From assembly GCF_025962655.1 (NCBI RefSeq), contig NZ_JAGFPE010000003.1:310001-374000 (forward strand): a stretch of 64,000 nt of DNA. The letters run 5' to 3'. Position numbers and translations under genes: made by a program. Source of the stretch: Candidatus Symbiopectobacterium sp. NZEC151 (GTDB taxonomy: Bacteria; Pseudomonadota; Gammaproteobacteria; Enterobacterales; Enterobacteriaceae). Positions 11,789-20,843 of the stretch are shown one piece after another; the first letter of the stretch is position 1; each line of letters starts with the position of its first letter. The notes under the pieces were generated by a model that ran no database searches, had not been told where the DNA came from, and worked only from the letters and a program-made list of their open reading frames with translations.

Positions 11789-13228
11789 ATGTCAGACAAC
11801 ATCCGTATTGAAGAAGACCTGTTAGGTAACCGTGAAGTTCCCGCCGATGCCTACTATGGCATTCATACCCTGCGGGCAATTGAAAATTTTTACATCAGCA
11901 ACCACAAAATCAGCGATATTCCCGAATTCGTGCGTGGCATGGTGATGGTCAAAAAGGCCGCTGCCTTGGCAAACCGCGAGTTGAAAACCATTCCCCGCGC
12001 GATTGCCGATACTATTATCCGTGCCTGCGATGAAGTGCTGAACAACGGCAAATGCATGGATCAGTTCCCGGTTGATGTGTATCAGGGGGGAGCGGGCACC
12101 TCGGTGAACATGAACACCAACGAAGTGCTGGCTAACATTGGTCTGGAGCTGATGGGCCATAACAAAGGTGAATACCAGTATCTCAACCCTAACGATCATC
12201 TGAACAAGTGCCAGTCCACCAACGACGCCTATCCCACCGGCTTTCGTATTGCGGTGTACAGTGCCATCCTGACGCTGATAGACGCCATCACCCAGTTGGC
12301 TGACGGCTTCGAGCGCAAGGCCAAAGAATTTGAAACCATCCTGAAGATGGGGCGTACCCAGTTGCAGGATGCAGTGCCGATGACGCTGGGTCAGGAATTC
12401 CACGCATTCTCTGTGCTGCTTTACGAAGAAAACAAAAACCTGCTGCGCACCGGCGAGTTGCTGCTGGAAGTGAATCTGGGCGCAACCGCTATCGGCACGC
12501 GGTTGAACACACCGGACGGTTACCAACAGTTAGCCGTGCAGCGTCTGGCAGAAGTGAGCGGCCTGGCGTGCGTACCGGCTGAGGATTTGATCGAAGCCAC
12601 CTCCGACTGCGGCGCTTACGTGATGGTGCACGGTGCGCTGAAACGTCTGGCGGTGAAGATGTCGAAGATCTGTAACGACCTTAGGCTGCTTTCTTCCGGC
12701 CCGCGCGCTGGCCTCAATGAAATCAACCTGCCGGAATTGCAGGCAGGCTCTTCCATCATGCCCGCTAAGGTCAATCCGGTGGTGCCGGAAGTGGTCAATC
12801 AGGTGTGCTTCAAGGTGATCGGCAACGACACCTGCGTCACCATGGCCTCTGAAGCGGGTCAGTTGCAGCTCAACGTGATGGAGCCGGTGATCGGCCAGGC
12901 GATGTTTGAATCTATCCATATTCTTACCAACGCCTGTCACAACCTGCTGGAAAAATGCGTTAACGGCATTACAGCCAACAAAGCGGTGTGTGAAGCCTAC
13001 GTGTTCAACTCCATCGGCATTGTCACCTACCTCAACCCGTTTATTGGCCACCACAATGGCGACATTGTCGGCAAGATTTGCGCCGAAACCGGTAAGAGCG
13101 TGCGTGAAGTGGTGCTGGAGCGCGGTCTGCTGACCGAAAGTGAACTGGATGACATTTTCTCGGTACAAAACCTGATGCACCCGGCCTATAAGGCCAAACG
13201 TTACACGGATGACAACGACGCGTCTTAA
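11789..13228 (+). CDS. aspA: Aspartate ammonia-lyase AspA
   Basis: 479 aa, class II fumarase/aspartase. Converts L-aspartate to fumarate and ammonia in the cytoplasm. The signature loop [11 protein letters not shown] (about residue 325) with its catalytic serine is intact, as are [25 protein letters not shown] and [17 protein letters not shown]. Followed by dcuA about 150 bp downstream, the conserved pair that takes up aspartate and exports succinate for anaerobic fumarate respiration. Confidence 0.97.
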   Translation: MSDNIRIEEDLLGNREVPADAYYGIHTLRAIENFYISNHKISDIPEFVRGMVMVKKAAALANRELKTIPRAIADTIIRACDEVLNNGKCMDQFPVDVYQGGAGTSVNMNTNEVLANIGLELMGHNKGEYQYLNPNDHLNKCQSTNDAYPTGFRIAVYSAILTLIDAITQLADGFERKAKEFETILKMGRTQLQDAVPMTLGQEFHAFSVLLYEENKNLLRTGELLLEVNLGATAIGTRLNTPDGYQQLAVQRLAEVSGLACVPAEDLIEATSDCGAYVMVHGALKRLAVKMSKICNDLRLLSSGPRAGLNEINLPELQAGSSIMPAKVNPVVPEVVNQVCFKVIGNDTCVTMASEAGQLQLNVMEPVIGQAMFESIHILTNACHNLLEKCVNGITANKAVCEAYVFNSIGIVTYLNPFIGHHNGDIVGKICAETGKSVREVVLERGLLTESELDDIFSVQNLMHPAYKAKRYTDDNDAS

Positions 13229-13288
13229 GCGTCCAATCGGTTAGCACAGCGCGCCTCACCATCGGGTGCGCTCGCGTTACTCCTGACA

Positions 13289-13321
13289 GGCACGTCGGCA
13301 TTTTGCGGGCGTGCCTTTTTT
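13289..13321 (+). terminator. Terminator between aspA and dcuA
   Basis: GGCACG (13289-13294) pairs with CGTGCC (13310-13315), followed by six T. It lies about 60 bp after aspA and before the dcuA ribosome site, so it probably ends or attenuates aspA transcripts. Confidence 0.75.
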
Positions 13322-13379
13322 ATGGCCTCAGGTTTGCCCATAACCATAAGAATTTCTTATCTAAAAAAGGAGCATTGGT

Positions 13380-14681
13380 ATGTTTGCCTTTGAGTTGGTT
13401 ATCGTTCTGTTGGCTATTTACCTCGGCGCACGGCTCGGTGGGATCGGTATCGGTTTTGCTGGCGGTCTCGGCGTTCTGGTTCTGACACTGGTGTTTCAAA
13501 TCAAACCCGGTGCCATTCCCTTCGACGTGATTCAAATCATCATGGCGGTCATCGCCGCCATCGCGGCCATGCAGGTCGCCGGAGGAATGGATTATCTGGT
13601 GAGCCTGGCGGAAAAATTGCTACGGCGTCAGCCCAAATACGTCACCTTTTTGGCCCCTGTCGTCACCTATTTTATGACACTGTTGGCGGGGACAGGGCAC
13701 ACGGCGTTCTCAACCCTGCCGGTGATTGCCGAAGTGGCTAAAGAACAAGGGATCCGCCCCTCCCGCCCGTTATCGATTGCCGTTGTGGCCTCGCAAATCG
13801 CCATCACAGCCTCACCGATTTCCGCCGCCGTGGTTTTCGTTGCCAGCATTCTTGAACCGAAAGGCGTCAGCTATCTGCTGCTGCTCGGCATCTGTATTCC
13901 CACCACCTTATGCGCGGTGTTACTTACCGCCGTAGTGACCAACTTTTTGGGCAAGGAGCTGAAAGACGACGAGATTTATCAGGCGCGGTTGGCAAAGGGT
14001 GAAACCGTGCTGCGCGGCGTCAGCAAGCTGGAGATAAAAATGGGGGCCAAGCGTTCTGTGCTGCTGTTTTTAGTGGGGATTGTCGCTGTGATGCTTTACG
14101 CCACCGCCATCAGCGACACCGTCGGGCTGATTGCCAAGCCCATACTGCCGCGTAACGAAGCCATCGTGGTCTTTATGCTGACGGTCGCCACCCTGATCTG
14201 CATCACCTGTAAGCTGGATACCGCCAAAATCCTCTCTGCCAGCACCTTCAAATCCGGCATGAGCGCCTGCATTTGCGTGATGGGCGTGGCCTGGTTAGGC
14301 GATACCTTCGTAAAAGCGCACATCGGTGAAATTCAGGGCACCGCAGGGGTATTGTTGCAGAATTACCCGTGGATGCTGGCGGTAATACTGTTTTTTGCCT
14401 CTACCCTGCTCTACTCACAGGCGGCGACAGCGAAGGCGCTGATGCCCGCGGCATTACTGCTGGGCGTGACGCCAGTCACTGCCGTCGCCTCCTTTGCCGC
14501 GGTGTCAGCGCTGTTCGTGTTACCCACCTATCCTACGCTGCTCGCCGCCGTAGAAATGGATGACACCGGTTCAACCCGTATCGGCAAGTATGTCTTTAAC
14601 CACGCGTTCCTGGTGCCTGGCGTTCTGGCGATTACGCTATCCGTCATCTTTGGCTTTGTTCTGGGGAATCTGGTGCTGTAA
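13380..14681 (+). CDS. dcuA: C4-dicarboxylate antiporter DcuA
   Basis: 433 aa, 10 or more hydrophobic segments, no signal peptide. DcuA/DcuB transporters exchange aspartate, malate or fumarate for succinate across the inner membrane, mainly anaerobically. Family stretches seen: the N-terminal LVIVLLAIYLGARLGGIGIG, TLLAGTGHTAFSTLPVIAEVAKEQGIRP, and the C-terminal VLPTYPTLLAAVEMDDTGST. AAGGAG stands 7-8 bp before the ATG. A GC-rich hairpin (CCGGGCGG / CCGCCCGG, 14701-14723) lies just after the stop. Confidence 0.95.
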   Translation: MFAFELVIVLLAIYLGARLGGIGIGFAGGLGVLVLTLVFQIKPGAIPFDVIQIIMAVIAAIAAMQVAGGMDYLVSLAEKLLRRQPKYVTFLAPVVTYFMTLLAGTGHTAFSTLPVIAEVAKEQGIRPSRPLSIAVVASQIAITASPISAAVVFVASILEPKGVSYLLLLGICIPTTLCAVLLTAVVTNFLGKELKDDEIYQARLAKGETVLRGVSKLEIKMGAKRSVLLFLVGIVAVMLYATAISDTVGLIAKPILPRNEAIVVFMLTVATLICITCKLDTAKILSASTFKSGMSACICVMGVAWLGDTFVKAHIGEIQGTAGVLLQNYPWMLAVILFFASTLLYSQAATAKALMPAALLLGVTPVTAVASFAAVSALFVLPTYPTLLAAVEMDDTGSTRIGKYVFNHAFLVPGVLAITLSVIFGFVLGNLVL

Positions 14682-14700
14682 CGCCCCTCCGGTATTCACC

Positions 14701-14723
14701 CCGGGCGGTGCTTCGCCGCCCGG
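14701..14723. terminator. GC-rich hairpin after dcuA
   Basis: An 8-bp perfect GC stem with the 7-nt loop TGCTTCG, 19 bp beyond the dcuA stop. No T-run follows, so it may stabilise the dcuA mRNA 3' end instead of terminating. Confidence 0.5.
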
Positions 14724-14789
14724 CATCCATTCCCCTTGGCCCCCAAAGCAGGGTATAGTACCCCCAGTTCCTCTTTCACTGGGGTGACC

Positions 14790-15122
14790 ATGGAAAATCC
14801 TGCGAGCAGTAGCGCCATCGTTGTCCTGTGTACCGCACCGGACGAACCCATTGCACAACAGTTGGCGACCGATGTGCTCAATGCCGGGCTGGCAGCCTGT
14901 GTCACAGTACTGCCTGGCGCGCACTCTTTCTATGTCTGGGAAGGTAAGCTGGAGCAGCAAAAGGAAGTGCAACTGGTGATCAAGAGCGATACCTTGCACC
15001 AACCTGCGCTGCTGCAACGCCTGAAACAACAACACCCTTATCAAACGCCGGAACTGTTGGTGGTTCCGATCACGGATGGCGACAAAGATTACCTGACATG
15101 GCTAACCGCATCCTTACGCTGA
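14790..15122 (+). CDS. cutA: Divalent-cation tolerance protein CutA
   Basis: 110 aa from the ATG at 14790, preceded by GGGGTGA; the family is 105-115 aa. An upstream in-frame ATG at 14736 adds an unrelated tail. Small trimeric PII-like ferredoxin fold; visible motifs are [30 protein letters not shown] and the C-terminal [13 protein letters not shown]. Linked to copper/divalent-metal tolerance, although in E. coli part of that phenotype comes from the neighbour dsbD. Its 3' end overlaps dsbD by 25 bp. Confidence 0.94.
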   Translation: MENPASSSAIVVLCTAPDEPIAQQLATDVLNAGLAACVTVLPGAHSFYVWEGKLEQQKEVQLVIKSDTLHQPALLQRLKQQHPYQTPELLVVPITDGDKDYLTWLTASLR

Positions 15123-16825
15123 TCCTGCTGTTAAGCACGCTGATCTGCCCTCAACTGGCAGGCGCATCCCTGTTTGCGCCATCATCTCCAGTGCAAAACA
15201 GCCGCTTTCTAACGGTAGATCGCGCCTTTGCTTTCGATTTTCAGCAACAGCAAGAGACGCTGACGCTGCGCTGGCAAATCCATCCGGGCTATTATCTCTA
15301 TCGCGATAAAATCAGCCTGGCTCCTGGCCAAGCCGTATTAGGCGACATGTCCTTACCCGCAGGTCTGCCGCACAAGGACGACTTTTTCGGCGAAGTGGCA
15401 ATTTTTCGCGATAGCCTCACGGTGACCGTCCCTGTTACGCAGAGCACCGCGGGTGCAACGGTGCGAGTTACCTATCAAGGCTGTGCCGATGCAGGTTTTT
15501 GCTACCCGCCTGAAACGCGGGACATTCCGTTAAGCGCAGTGACCGCAGGCCATCAGCCAACGCCCAGCGATAGAGCTCCAACGGCCACAACACCGGTAGC
15601 ACCAGCACAACTGCCGTTTTCTCCGCTTTGGGCGCTGTTAATCGGTATTGGTGTTGCCTTCACCCCCTGCGTGCTCCCGATGTACCCACTGATTTCCGGG
15701 CTGATTCTTGGCAGGAAACAGCAATTATCCGCGCGTCGCACCCTGCTGCTGGCATTCACCTATGTGCAAGGCATGGCGCTGACCTACACGCTGCTCGGCG
15801 TTATCATCGCGGCGGCAGGGCTACGCTTTCAGGCGGCGCTACAGCACCCAGCCGTGTTGATCGGCTTGTCACTGTTGTTTATCGCCCTTGCGCTGTCGAT
15901 GTTTGGCCTCTATAACCTACAAATGCCCTCCGCCCTGCAAACCCGTCTGGCGCTGTGGAGCAATCGACAACAAAGCGGCTCTCTGGGTGGGGTCTTTTGC
16001 ATGGGGGCACTGGCAGGACTAATCTGCTCGCCCTGCACCACAGCCCCACTCAGCGCCATCCTGCTCTACATTGCGCAAAGCGGTAATAGCGTCGCCGGTG
16101 GCGGCATCCTTTATCTCTATGCGCTCGGTATGGGCTTGCCGCTTATCGCGGTGACGCTGTTCGGCAACCGCTTTTTACCCCGTAGCGGTCCTTGGATGCA
16201 GCACATCAAAACTGCTTTTGGGTTTGTCATTCTGGCCTTACCGGTTTTTCTGCTGGAACGCGTTGTAGGCGATATCTGGGGAGCTCGCCTGTGGAGCCTG
16301 CTGATAATTTCCTTCCTGAGTTGGCTGATCATACTGGGCTTGCGCAGCCATTGGCGCGGGATGCGTTTGATACAACTGCTGCTTTTGATTGGTGCCGTGA
16401 CCGCCGCTCGTCCATTGCAAGAATGGTTAATGCCTTCATCAAGCCAAGCCAGCACCGCTCACACATCGACTCTGCCGTTTACACCGGTTCATCATCTGGA
16501 AGGGTTGAACCAATCCCTCACTAGCAGCCAGCGCCCTGCCATGCTGGATTTATATGCCGACTGGTGTGTAGCCTGCAAAGAGTTTGAGAAATACACCTTC
16601 AGCGATGCGGACGTTAAACAGGATCTGGTCAGGTTTCAACTCCTTCAGGCGGATGTCACCGCCAACAACGCGCAGCAAAATGCCTTGCTGAAAAAATTTC
16701 AGGTTATGGGGTTACCGACCATACTCTTTTTTGACAGTAATGGCCGAGAGATTCCCGACTCACGCATTACGGGTTTTATGAATGCCGAGGCGTTCCGGGC
16801 ACATTTGCAAAAACTGGGGCAATAA
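15098..16825 (+). CDS. dsbD: Thiol:disulfide interchange protein DsbD
   Basis: 575 aa. A signal peptide (about residues 1-22) leads to a periplasmic alpha domain with the cysteine pair in [11 protein letters not shown] membrane beta domain of about eight helices follows, with cysteines in [10 protein letters not shown] and [10 protein letters not shown], then a periplasmic thioredoxin-like gamma domain with WCVACK. DsbD moves electrons from cytoplasmic thioredoxin across the inner membrane to DsbC, DsbG and cytochrome c maturation. All three cysteine pairs are present. Translationally overlaps cutA. Confidence 0.97.
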   Translation: MANRILTLILLLSTLICPQLAGASLFAPSSPVQNSRFLTVDRAFAFDFQQQQETLTLRWQIHPGYYLYRDKISLAPGQAVLGDMSLPAGLPHKDDFFGEVAIFRDSLTVTVPVTQSTAGATVRVTYQGCADAGFCYPPETRDIPLSAVTAGHQPTPSDRAPTATTPVAPAQLPFSPLWALLIGIGVAFTPCVLPMYPLISGLILGRKQQLSARRTLLLAFTYVQGMALTYTLLGVIIAAAGLRFQAALQHPAVLIGLSLLFIALALSMFGLYNLQMPSALQTRLALWSNRQQSGSLGGVFCMGALAGLICSPCTTAPLSAILLYIAQSGNSVAGGGILYLYALGMGLPLIAVTLFGNRFLPRSGPWMQHIKTAFGFVILALPVFLLERVVGDIWGARLWSLLIISFLSWLIILGLRSHWRGMRLIQLLLLIGAVTAARPLQEWLMPSSSQASTAHTSTLPFTPVHHLEGLNQSLTSSQRPAMLDLYADWCVACKEFEKYTFSDADVKQDLVRFQLLQADVTANNAQQNALLKKFQVMGLPTILFFDSNGREIPDSRITGFMNAEAFRAHLQKLGQ

Positions 16826-16870
16826 GCTGCTGAAACGGTGGCGGCCCCAGTCTGAATCAAGGGGGATATC

Positions 16871-17452
16871 ATGCAACTACAGCGGGACGAGGTACTTGAG
16901 AGCGCGCTGATCTTACTGGAACAACAGGGCGTTGCCGCCTTAACGTTAGACACTCTGGCGGAGAAACACTGCATCACCGCAGAGGCCATGACCGCCTTCT
17001 GGCCGGATCGTGAAGCACTCCTCTATGATTGTCTGCGGCACCACAGCCAGCAGGTGGATACCTGGCGACGTCAGCTGTTGCTGGATGACGCGCTCTCGGT
17101 TGAGGAAAAACTGCTGGCGCGCTATCAGGTGTTGCATGAGGCGTTACAGAACCAGCGCTATCCCGGCTGCTTGTTTATTGCGGCGTGCAGTTTTTATCCT
17201 GATATCCATCATCCCATCCATCAGATTGCAGAGCGTCAAAAACAGGCATCGCTCCACTACACGCGCGAACTTCTGGCGCAGTTGGAAACGGACGATCCTG
17301 AAATGGTCGCTCAGCAGATGGAATTGATTCTCGAAGGTTGCCTGAGTCGGTTGATGGTAAAACACCACGCGGATGACATCGCCACGGCACGCCGTCTGGC
17401 GGAGGATGTACTGCGGTTCGCGTTATGCCGCAAAAACGGTGCGCTAACCTGA
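16871..17452 (+). CDS. yjdC: TetR-family regulator YjdC
   Basis: 193 aa (E. coli YjdC 191). The N-terminal helix-turn-helix region (about residues 8-47) is followed by the family segments [36 protein letters not shown] and [14 protein letters not shown]. Target genes unknown. Position directly after dsbD and before tRNA-Phe is the same as in E. coli. Confidence 0.92.
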   Translation: MQLQRDEVLESALILLEQQGVAALTLDTLAEKHCITAEAMTAFWPDREALLYDCLRHHSQQVDTWRRQLLLDDALSVEEKLLARYQVLHEALQNQRYPGCLFIAACSFYPDIHHPIHQIAERQKQASLHYTRELLAQLETDDPEMVAQQMELILEGCLSRLMVKHHADDIATARRLAEDVLRFALCRKNGALT

Positions 17453-17543
17453 CAGAACCTGGGGCGCGACGCTGAGAAATGCGTCATCCTGACTGAAAAG
17501 TCGGCAATCAACGTGGTTTTGATGCTTTTCCTGCACAAACCCG

Positions 17544-17579
17544 TTGACGGCAAGCGGCCAATACGGTTTAATGCGCCCC
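17544..17579 (+). promoter_or_regulatory. Promoter of tRNA-Phe, GC-rich discriminator
   Basis: TTGACG (17544-17549), 17-bp spacer, TTTAAT (17567-17572), then GCGCCCC. A GC-rich discriminator is characteristic of stable-RNA promoters under stringent (ppGpp) control. Start expected about 4 nt before the tRNA. Confidence 0.8.
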
Positions 17580-17582
17580 GTT

Positions 17583-17658
17583 GCCCGGATAGCTCAGTCG
17601 GTAGAGCAGGGGATTGAAAATCCCCGTGTCCTTGGTTCGATTCCGAGTCCGGGCACCA
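17583..17658 (+). tRNA. pheU: tRNA-Phe (GAA)
   Basis: 76 nt with a full cloverleaf: acceptor GCCCGGA/TCCGGGC, anticodon loop TTGAAAA with anticodon GAA, T arm GGTTCGATTCC, and encoded CCA end. Its last 16 nt are duplicated at 28001-28016, so it is the integration site of the following island. The symbol rests on E. coli synteny (yjdC-pheU). Confidence 0.97.
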
Positions 17659-17662
17659 CTTC
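17643..17662 (+). repeat. attL core (3' end of tRNA-Phe)
   Basis: The 20-nt sequence CCGAGTCCGGGCACCACTTC is repeated exactly at 28001-28020. Similarity continues about 285 bp rightwards with only a few differences, because a second element of the same type follows attR. Insertion regenerates a complete tRNA gene. Confidence 0.88.
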
Positions 17663-17782
17663 TCCTTTTTTATGCCTCCCTATGCGTTCCTATAAATCCC
17701 TATGTGTTTGTAATGCAACCAAAGTGGCATAAAAATCTTTCCCGATGCATTCTTAGTTATCCCTAGGTATCCGGAAAAAAGT

Positions 17783-17825
17783 GGGTCAAATTACGGGTCA
17801 TTCAGTTCGATGAACGGAGTGACCC
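17783..17825 (+). promoter_or_regulatory. GGGTCA repeats and hairpin over the integrase ribosome site
   Basis: GGGTCA occurs at 17783-17788 and 17795-17800, and inverted (TGACCC) at 17820-17825. The second and third copies enclose an inner GTTC...GAAC pair and the only ribosome-binding sequence GGAG (17816-17819). This could be a repressor operator or an RNA hairpin limiting integrase translation. The same sequence is kept in the second element (28152-28182). Confidence 0.5.
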
Positions 17826-17829
17826 GCCC

Positions 17830-19092
17830 ATGTTGACTGATAGCAAGATCCGCTCAGCCAAAAACCTAGAAAAATCATACAAGCTCACCGATGCGTTAGG
17901 GCTTTATCTAACGATATCTACTCATGGTGCTAAGCGGTGGTATTTCCGCTATACCTTCGACCGTAAAGAGAACCGCCTCGCCTTTGGCGCTTACCCGTTG
18001 ATTTCATTGGCAGCAGCCCGAGAAAAGCGCGACGCGGCGCGTAAGTTGCTGGCATCCGGTGTCTGCCCTTCGCTGTCTCGCAAGGCAGAAAAATCCGCAG
18101 TGGACGAATCAAGAACGTTTCGCTATATCGCCACTGGCTGGCACACCAGCAGCCTTAATCTGTGGTCGGACGCGCACGCCGCTAAAATCCTCACCTGCCT
18201 GAAACGCTACGTTTTTCCTGCTATTGGCGCGATGGATATCGCTCAGATTGAAACCCGCCATCTGGCACAACTGGTTAAAGCGATTGACGATAAAGGCGTG
18301 CATGACGTCGCGGGGCGCGTGCGCCAGCATCTGACCAAAATCATGCGTCATGCGGTGCAGCAAGGCGTGATCAAATACAATCCAGCTTACGATCTGGATG
18401 GCGTTGTGACTCCGGTTGTGACCCAACATCATCCTGCCCTGCCGCTGAAACGCCTACCAGAACTGCTGGTGAAGATTGATAGCTACCAAGGTCGGATGCT
18501 AACTCGACTAGCGCTGGAACTTAATCTCCATGTTTTCCTGCGCGCCAGTGAGCTACGTCTTGCCCGCTGGGATGAATTCAACCTGAAAGTGCATATCTGG
18601 ACCGTGCCACCCCAGCGCGAAGCGGTAAACGGCGTGAGATTCTCAGAACGTGGCGCAAAAATGAGGGATGAACATCTGGTGCCGCTGTCACGGCAGGCGG
18701 TCGCCCTACTGGAACAGATTCGGGCAATTTCTGGCGAATCAGTCTTTGTTTTTCCGGGTGCACATACGTTGAACAAGCCGATGAGTGAAAACACCATCAA
18801 CAAGGCGCTGCGCGTTATTGGCTATGACACCAAAACCGAGGTGTGCGGCCACGGTTTCAGGACCATGGCCTGTAGCGCCCTGAACGAGTCCGGACGCTGG
18901 TCAAAGGATGCCATCGAGCGACAGATGAGTCACAAAGAGCGCAACGGTGTGCGGGCAGCTTACGTGCATAAGGCGGAGCATCTGGAAGCCAGAATCGAAA
19001 TGATGCAGTGGTGGTCAGATTATCTGGATGTCAATCGAGAGGGTTATGTCGCACCCTATGTTTATGCGCGGAGTAACGCAGGGAAGCATTGA
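17830..19092 (+). CDS. int: P4-type tyrosine recombinase (integrase)
   Basis: 420 aa. An N-terminal DUF4102-type arm-binding domain (about residues 1-85, MLTDSKIRSAKNLEK and GLYLTIS) is followed by a core-binding SAM-like domain (about 100-200) and a catalytic domain. Catalytic residues: Arg238 (FLRASELRL), His341-Arg344 (HGFR) and nucleophile Tyr378 (AAYVH). It catalyses integration and excision at the tRNA-Phe 3' end next to it. The gene is intact, so the element may still excise. A truncated near-identical copy begins at 28187. Confidence 0.95.
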   Translation: MLTDSKIRSAKNLEKSYKLTDALGLYLTISTHGAKRWYFRYTFDRKENRLAFGAYPLISLAAAREKRDAARKLLASGVCPSLSRKAEKSAVDESRTFRYIATGWHTSSLNLWSDAHAAKILTCLKRYVFPAIGAMDIAQIETRHLAQLVKAIDDKGVHDVAGRVRQHLTKIMRHAVQQGVIKYNPAYDLDGVVTPVVTQHHPALPLKRLPELLVKIDSYQGRMLTRLALELNLHVFLRASELRLARWDEFNLKVHIWTVPPQREAVNGVRFSERGAKMRDEHLVPLSRQAVALLEQIRAISGESVFVFPGAHTLNKPMSENTINKALRVIGYDTKTEVCGHGFRTMACSALNESGRWSKDAIERQMSHKERNGVRAAYVHKAEHLEARIEMMQWWSDYLDVNREGYVAPYVYARSNAGKH

Positions 19093-19120
19093 TCTTGCCG
19101 CTGACGCGTTACCCACACAG

Positions 19121-19163
19121 GCTCCCGACAGGCTTTCTATTCCATAGAAAGCCTGTCGGGAGC
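19121..19163. repeat. Perfect 20-bp inverted repeat after the integrase
   Basis: Arms 19121-19140 and 19144-19163 are exact reverse complements separated by only TCC. It lies between the integrase stop and the convergent RHH gene. No T-run follows, so it could be a bidirectional terminator or a cruciform-forming site. Confidence 0.8.
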
Positions 19164-19250
19164 AATTTCGTTGCATCATGCATGCAGCACTGATTCACAA
19201 CAAGAACGCCTTTGCCGCCCTTCCCATTCTGTCAGTCACTGCTCATAACG

Positions 19251-19445
19251 CTATGATTTCGTCGATTTGCCCTGCCGTGAAGCAGCCAATTTTTTGTTGC
19301 AGGCATCCAGCACCCAGGCTGAAAAATTCGCGTCAGGGTCATTCGCTTTTTCCAGCGCGACGCTGGCATTGATTGCTTCGATAAGCTCGTGCGGGAAACG
19401 TATTCCCTTTGTTGTCGAACGTTTGTTTTTTGAGCCTGTAGGCAT
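19251..19445 (-). CDS. Small ribbon-helix-helix DNA-binding protein (YlcI/YnfO-like)
   Basis: 64 aa with AAAGGAAA six bases before the ATG. A short basic N-terminus (PTGSKNKRSTTKG) leads to a ribbon-helix-helix pattern (IRFPHELIEAINAS...NFSAWVLDACNKKL) as in the small YlcI/YnfO-like proteins of phages and islands. Probably a repressor; the tandem repeats at 19508-19543 in the divergent spacer are a natural target. Function inferred from fold pattern and context. Confidence 0.75.
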   Translation of the reverse strand: MPTGSKNKRSTTKGIRFPHELIEAINASVALEKANDPDANFSAWVLDACNKKLAASRQGKSTKS

Positions 19446-19502
19446 GCCGTTTTCCTTTTCACTGAACGAACACTATACAAGGGAAAATAATTTTCAAACA
19501 CG

Positions 19503-19543
19503 TTGACGTGTATGTGCACCTAGCGTTATGGTGTATGTGCACC
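19503..19543 (+). promoter_or_regulatory. Promoter overlapped by tandem 13-bp repeats
   Basis: GTGTATGTGCACC is repeated exactly at 19508-19520 and 19531-19543 (23-bp period). The repeats overlap a candidate promoter, TTGACG (19503-19508), 18 bp, TATGGT (19527-19532), reading towards the 116-aa gene. RHH repressors often bind such spaced direct repeats. Confidence 0.55.
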
Positions 19544-19630
19544 AAAAGAGAATTTATGGTGAAAAACGAAACCCGGCAGTGCGCCAACACTCACCGGGCT
19601 TCTGACCACAACATTAAGGAGACTAATGCT

Positions 19631-19981
19631 ATGGCTGATGCTGATAGTAACACGCGCACGCCTTATCAATCACTGGCGGAGTGCGATAGCCTGTATTCTG
19701 CCATGAGCGCCGCACTGGCTCATCTGGACTTCTCGATCATGGACAACGATGAATTGTTGCTGGCCGCCTATTATTGCGCTGAAACCCGCGCCGGACTTTG
19801 CCATTGCCTCAATTTTATCGGTGACGCACTGATCACCTTTGCCGAAAATGAGGTGTACGAATCCACACCTGAGAGCTTATGCCAATTAGGGCATGGGCTG
19901 ACCGCTATCTGTCTGCTTATCCCTGCCCTCACCGATATGCAGGAACGCGCGCAAGCACTGACCAGCAAGACAACGTGCTGA
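19631..19981 (+). CDS. Hypothetical island protein, 116 aa
   Basis: Not recognised. AAGGAG (19616-19621) stands 9 bp before the ATG at 19631; an in-frame ATG at 19556 would give 141 aa with weaker support. The protein is acidic, alpha-helical in pattern, cysteine-containing (YYCAETRAGLCHCLNF) and ends in LTDMQERAQALTSKTTC; no signal peptide or membrane segment. It is divergent from the RHH gene and probably controlled by it. Genes of this size are common behind integrases in enterobacterial islands. Confidence 0.65.
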   Translation: MADADSNTRTPYQSLAECDSLYSAMSAALAHLDFSIMDNDELLLAAYYCAETRAGLCHCLNFIGDALITFAENEVYESTPESLCQLGHGLTAICLLIPALTDMQERAQALTSKTTC

Positions 19982-20150
19982 ACCTAGCACTCCCGATCAA
20001 AGCTCTGCCGTCAGTAGTGACGGGCAGAGCTTTTTTGTTGGTGGAACTGCATAACCAAAAACTCATCACATTCGATATTGAGTAATTTAACGTCACGCCT
20101 TCCCTTTCTCGCTAGCATTCCCCAACGACATACTTCAACAGGGGAATAAA

Positions 20151-20792
20151 ATGCAGCCCTGCGGACACACCAAGCATGACGCATTTAGGCTTATTAATTT
20201 CTGCGCTCCGCAGGAATTAACAAGTGGCGTGAGGCGAGTAAATTCAATTTCGCAGAAATTGCTAATTTGCGTCGCCCGAACCCACCGGCGAGCGTTCCCC
20301 CCGAGGGGAACCGAGCAGGCCGGGGGGAGCCGCAAAAATTTTGCCGCCCCAGCGAGCAAAAAGGCATTCCCCAGAATGCCGGTTTTTGTGGGGGGCTTGC
20401 CCCGCACACCGTCGCGGCTAAGTCTCCGGCCCAAAGCCGGTAGCGTGGCGCGACTAACCACTTTGAAGTCGTTTTCCTATTTTTTCGCTGACCGGAACGG
20501 GCAAAAGAAAAAAGGGGCAAAAAACGGCGTCTCAAAGGGGTTAGTCGCGCGTAGCGCGCGACGGTGTGCCGCCGTTGACCTTGGGGGTTTTGGTGCGGCG
20601 TCCAGCCGCGACATTACCCCCATGCGCCAGGTAATAAGGGCGTCCAGCCCGCATGAACTGGTGCATGCCGTTTTGTGCCGGGAAATGTATTTTCCGGCGC
20701 ATGACCGCAATGCGGTCACCTCTTTCTCCCCACAAGATCGCCTCATGACGTCGACTCATGCCTGTGGGCGAAGGTATTCCCCCATGCAATGA
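20151..20792 (+). CDS. Ash-family-like phage/island protein
   Basis: 213 aa with AGGGGA 6-7 bases before the ATG. Arg/Ser/Pro-rich, with the stretch GGLPRTPSRLSLRPKAGSVA and later FADRNGQKKKGAKNGVSKGLVARSARR, which I recognise from proteins annotated as Ash family in P4-like satellites and islands. Codon composition is odd and the DNA is full of G/C runs and hairpins, so conservation may come from RNA structure as much as from protein. Function unproven. Confidence 0.5.
   Translation: MQPCGHTKHDAFRLINFCAPQELTSGVRRVNSISQKLLICVARTHRRAFPPRGTEQAGGSRKNFAAPASKKAFPRMPVFVGGLPRTPSRLSLRPKAGSVARLTTLKSFSYFFADRNGQKKKGAKNGVSKGLVARSARRCAAVDLGGFGAASSRDITPMRQVIRASSPHELVHAVLCREMYFPAHDRNAVTSFSPQDRLMTSTHACGRRYSPMQ
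20294..20407 (+). ncRNA. Hairpin cluster with terminator-like element inside the Ash-like ORF
   Basis: Three hairpins are visible: GTTCCCC/GGGGAAC (20294-20311), GGCATTC/GAATGCC (20363-20380) followed by GGTTTTT, and GTG-GGGG/CCCC-CAC with a CTTG loop (20388-20407). The second looks like an intrinsic terminator. P4 and P1 use short immunity RNAs (CI, C4) made by early termination in comparable operons; that this is one is inference only. Confidence 0.35.
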
Positions 20793-20843
20793 GGCGATAA
20801 AGCCGAAAGAGAGAACAGTCCAATACAATGCAAAGGAGGATGC

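Noticed and set aside
11616..11825. 69-codon frame before aspA
   Set aside because: It overlaps the aspA start, has no family features and falls in the aspA leader.
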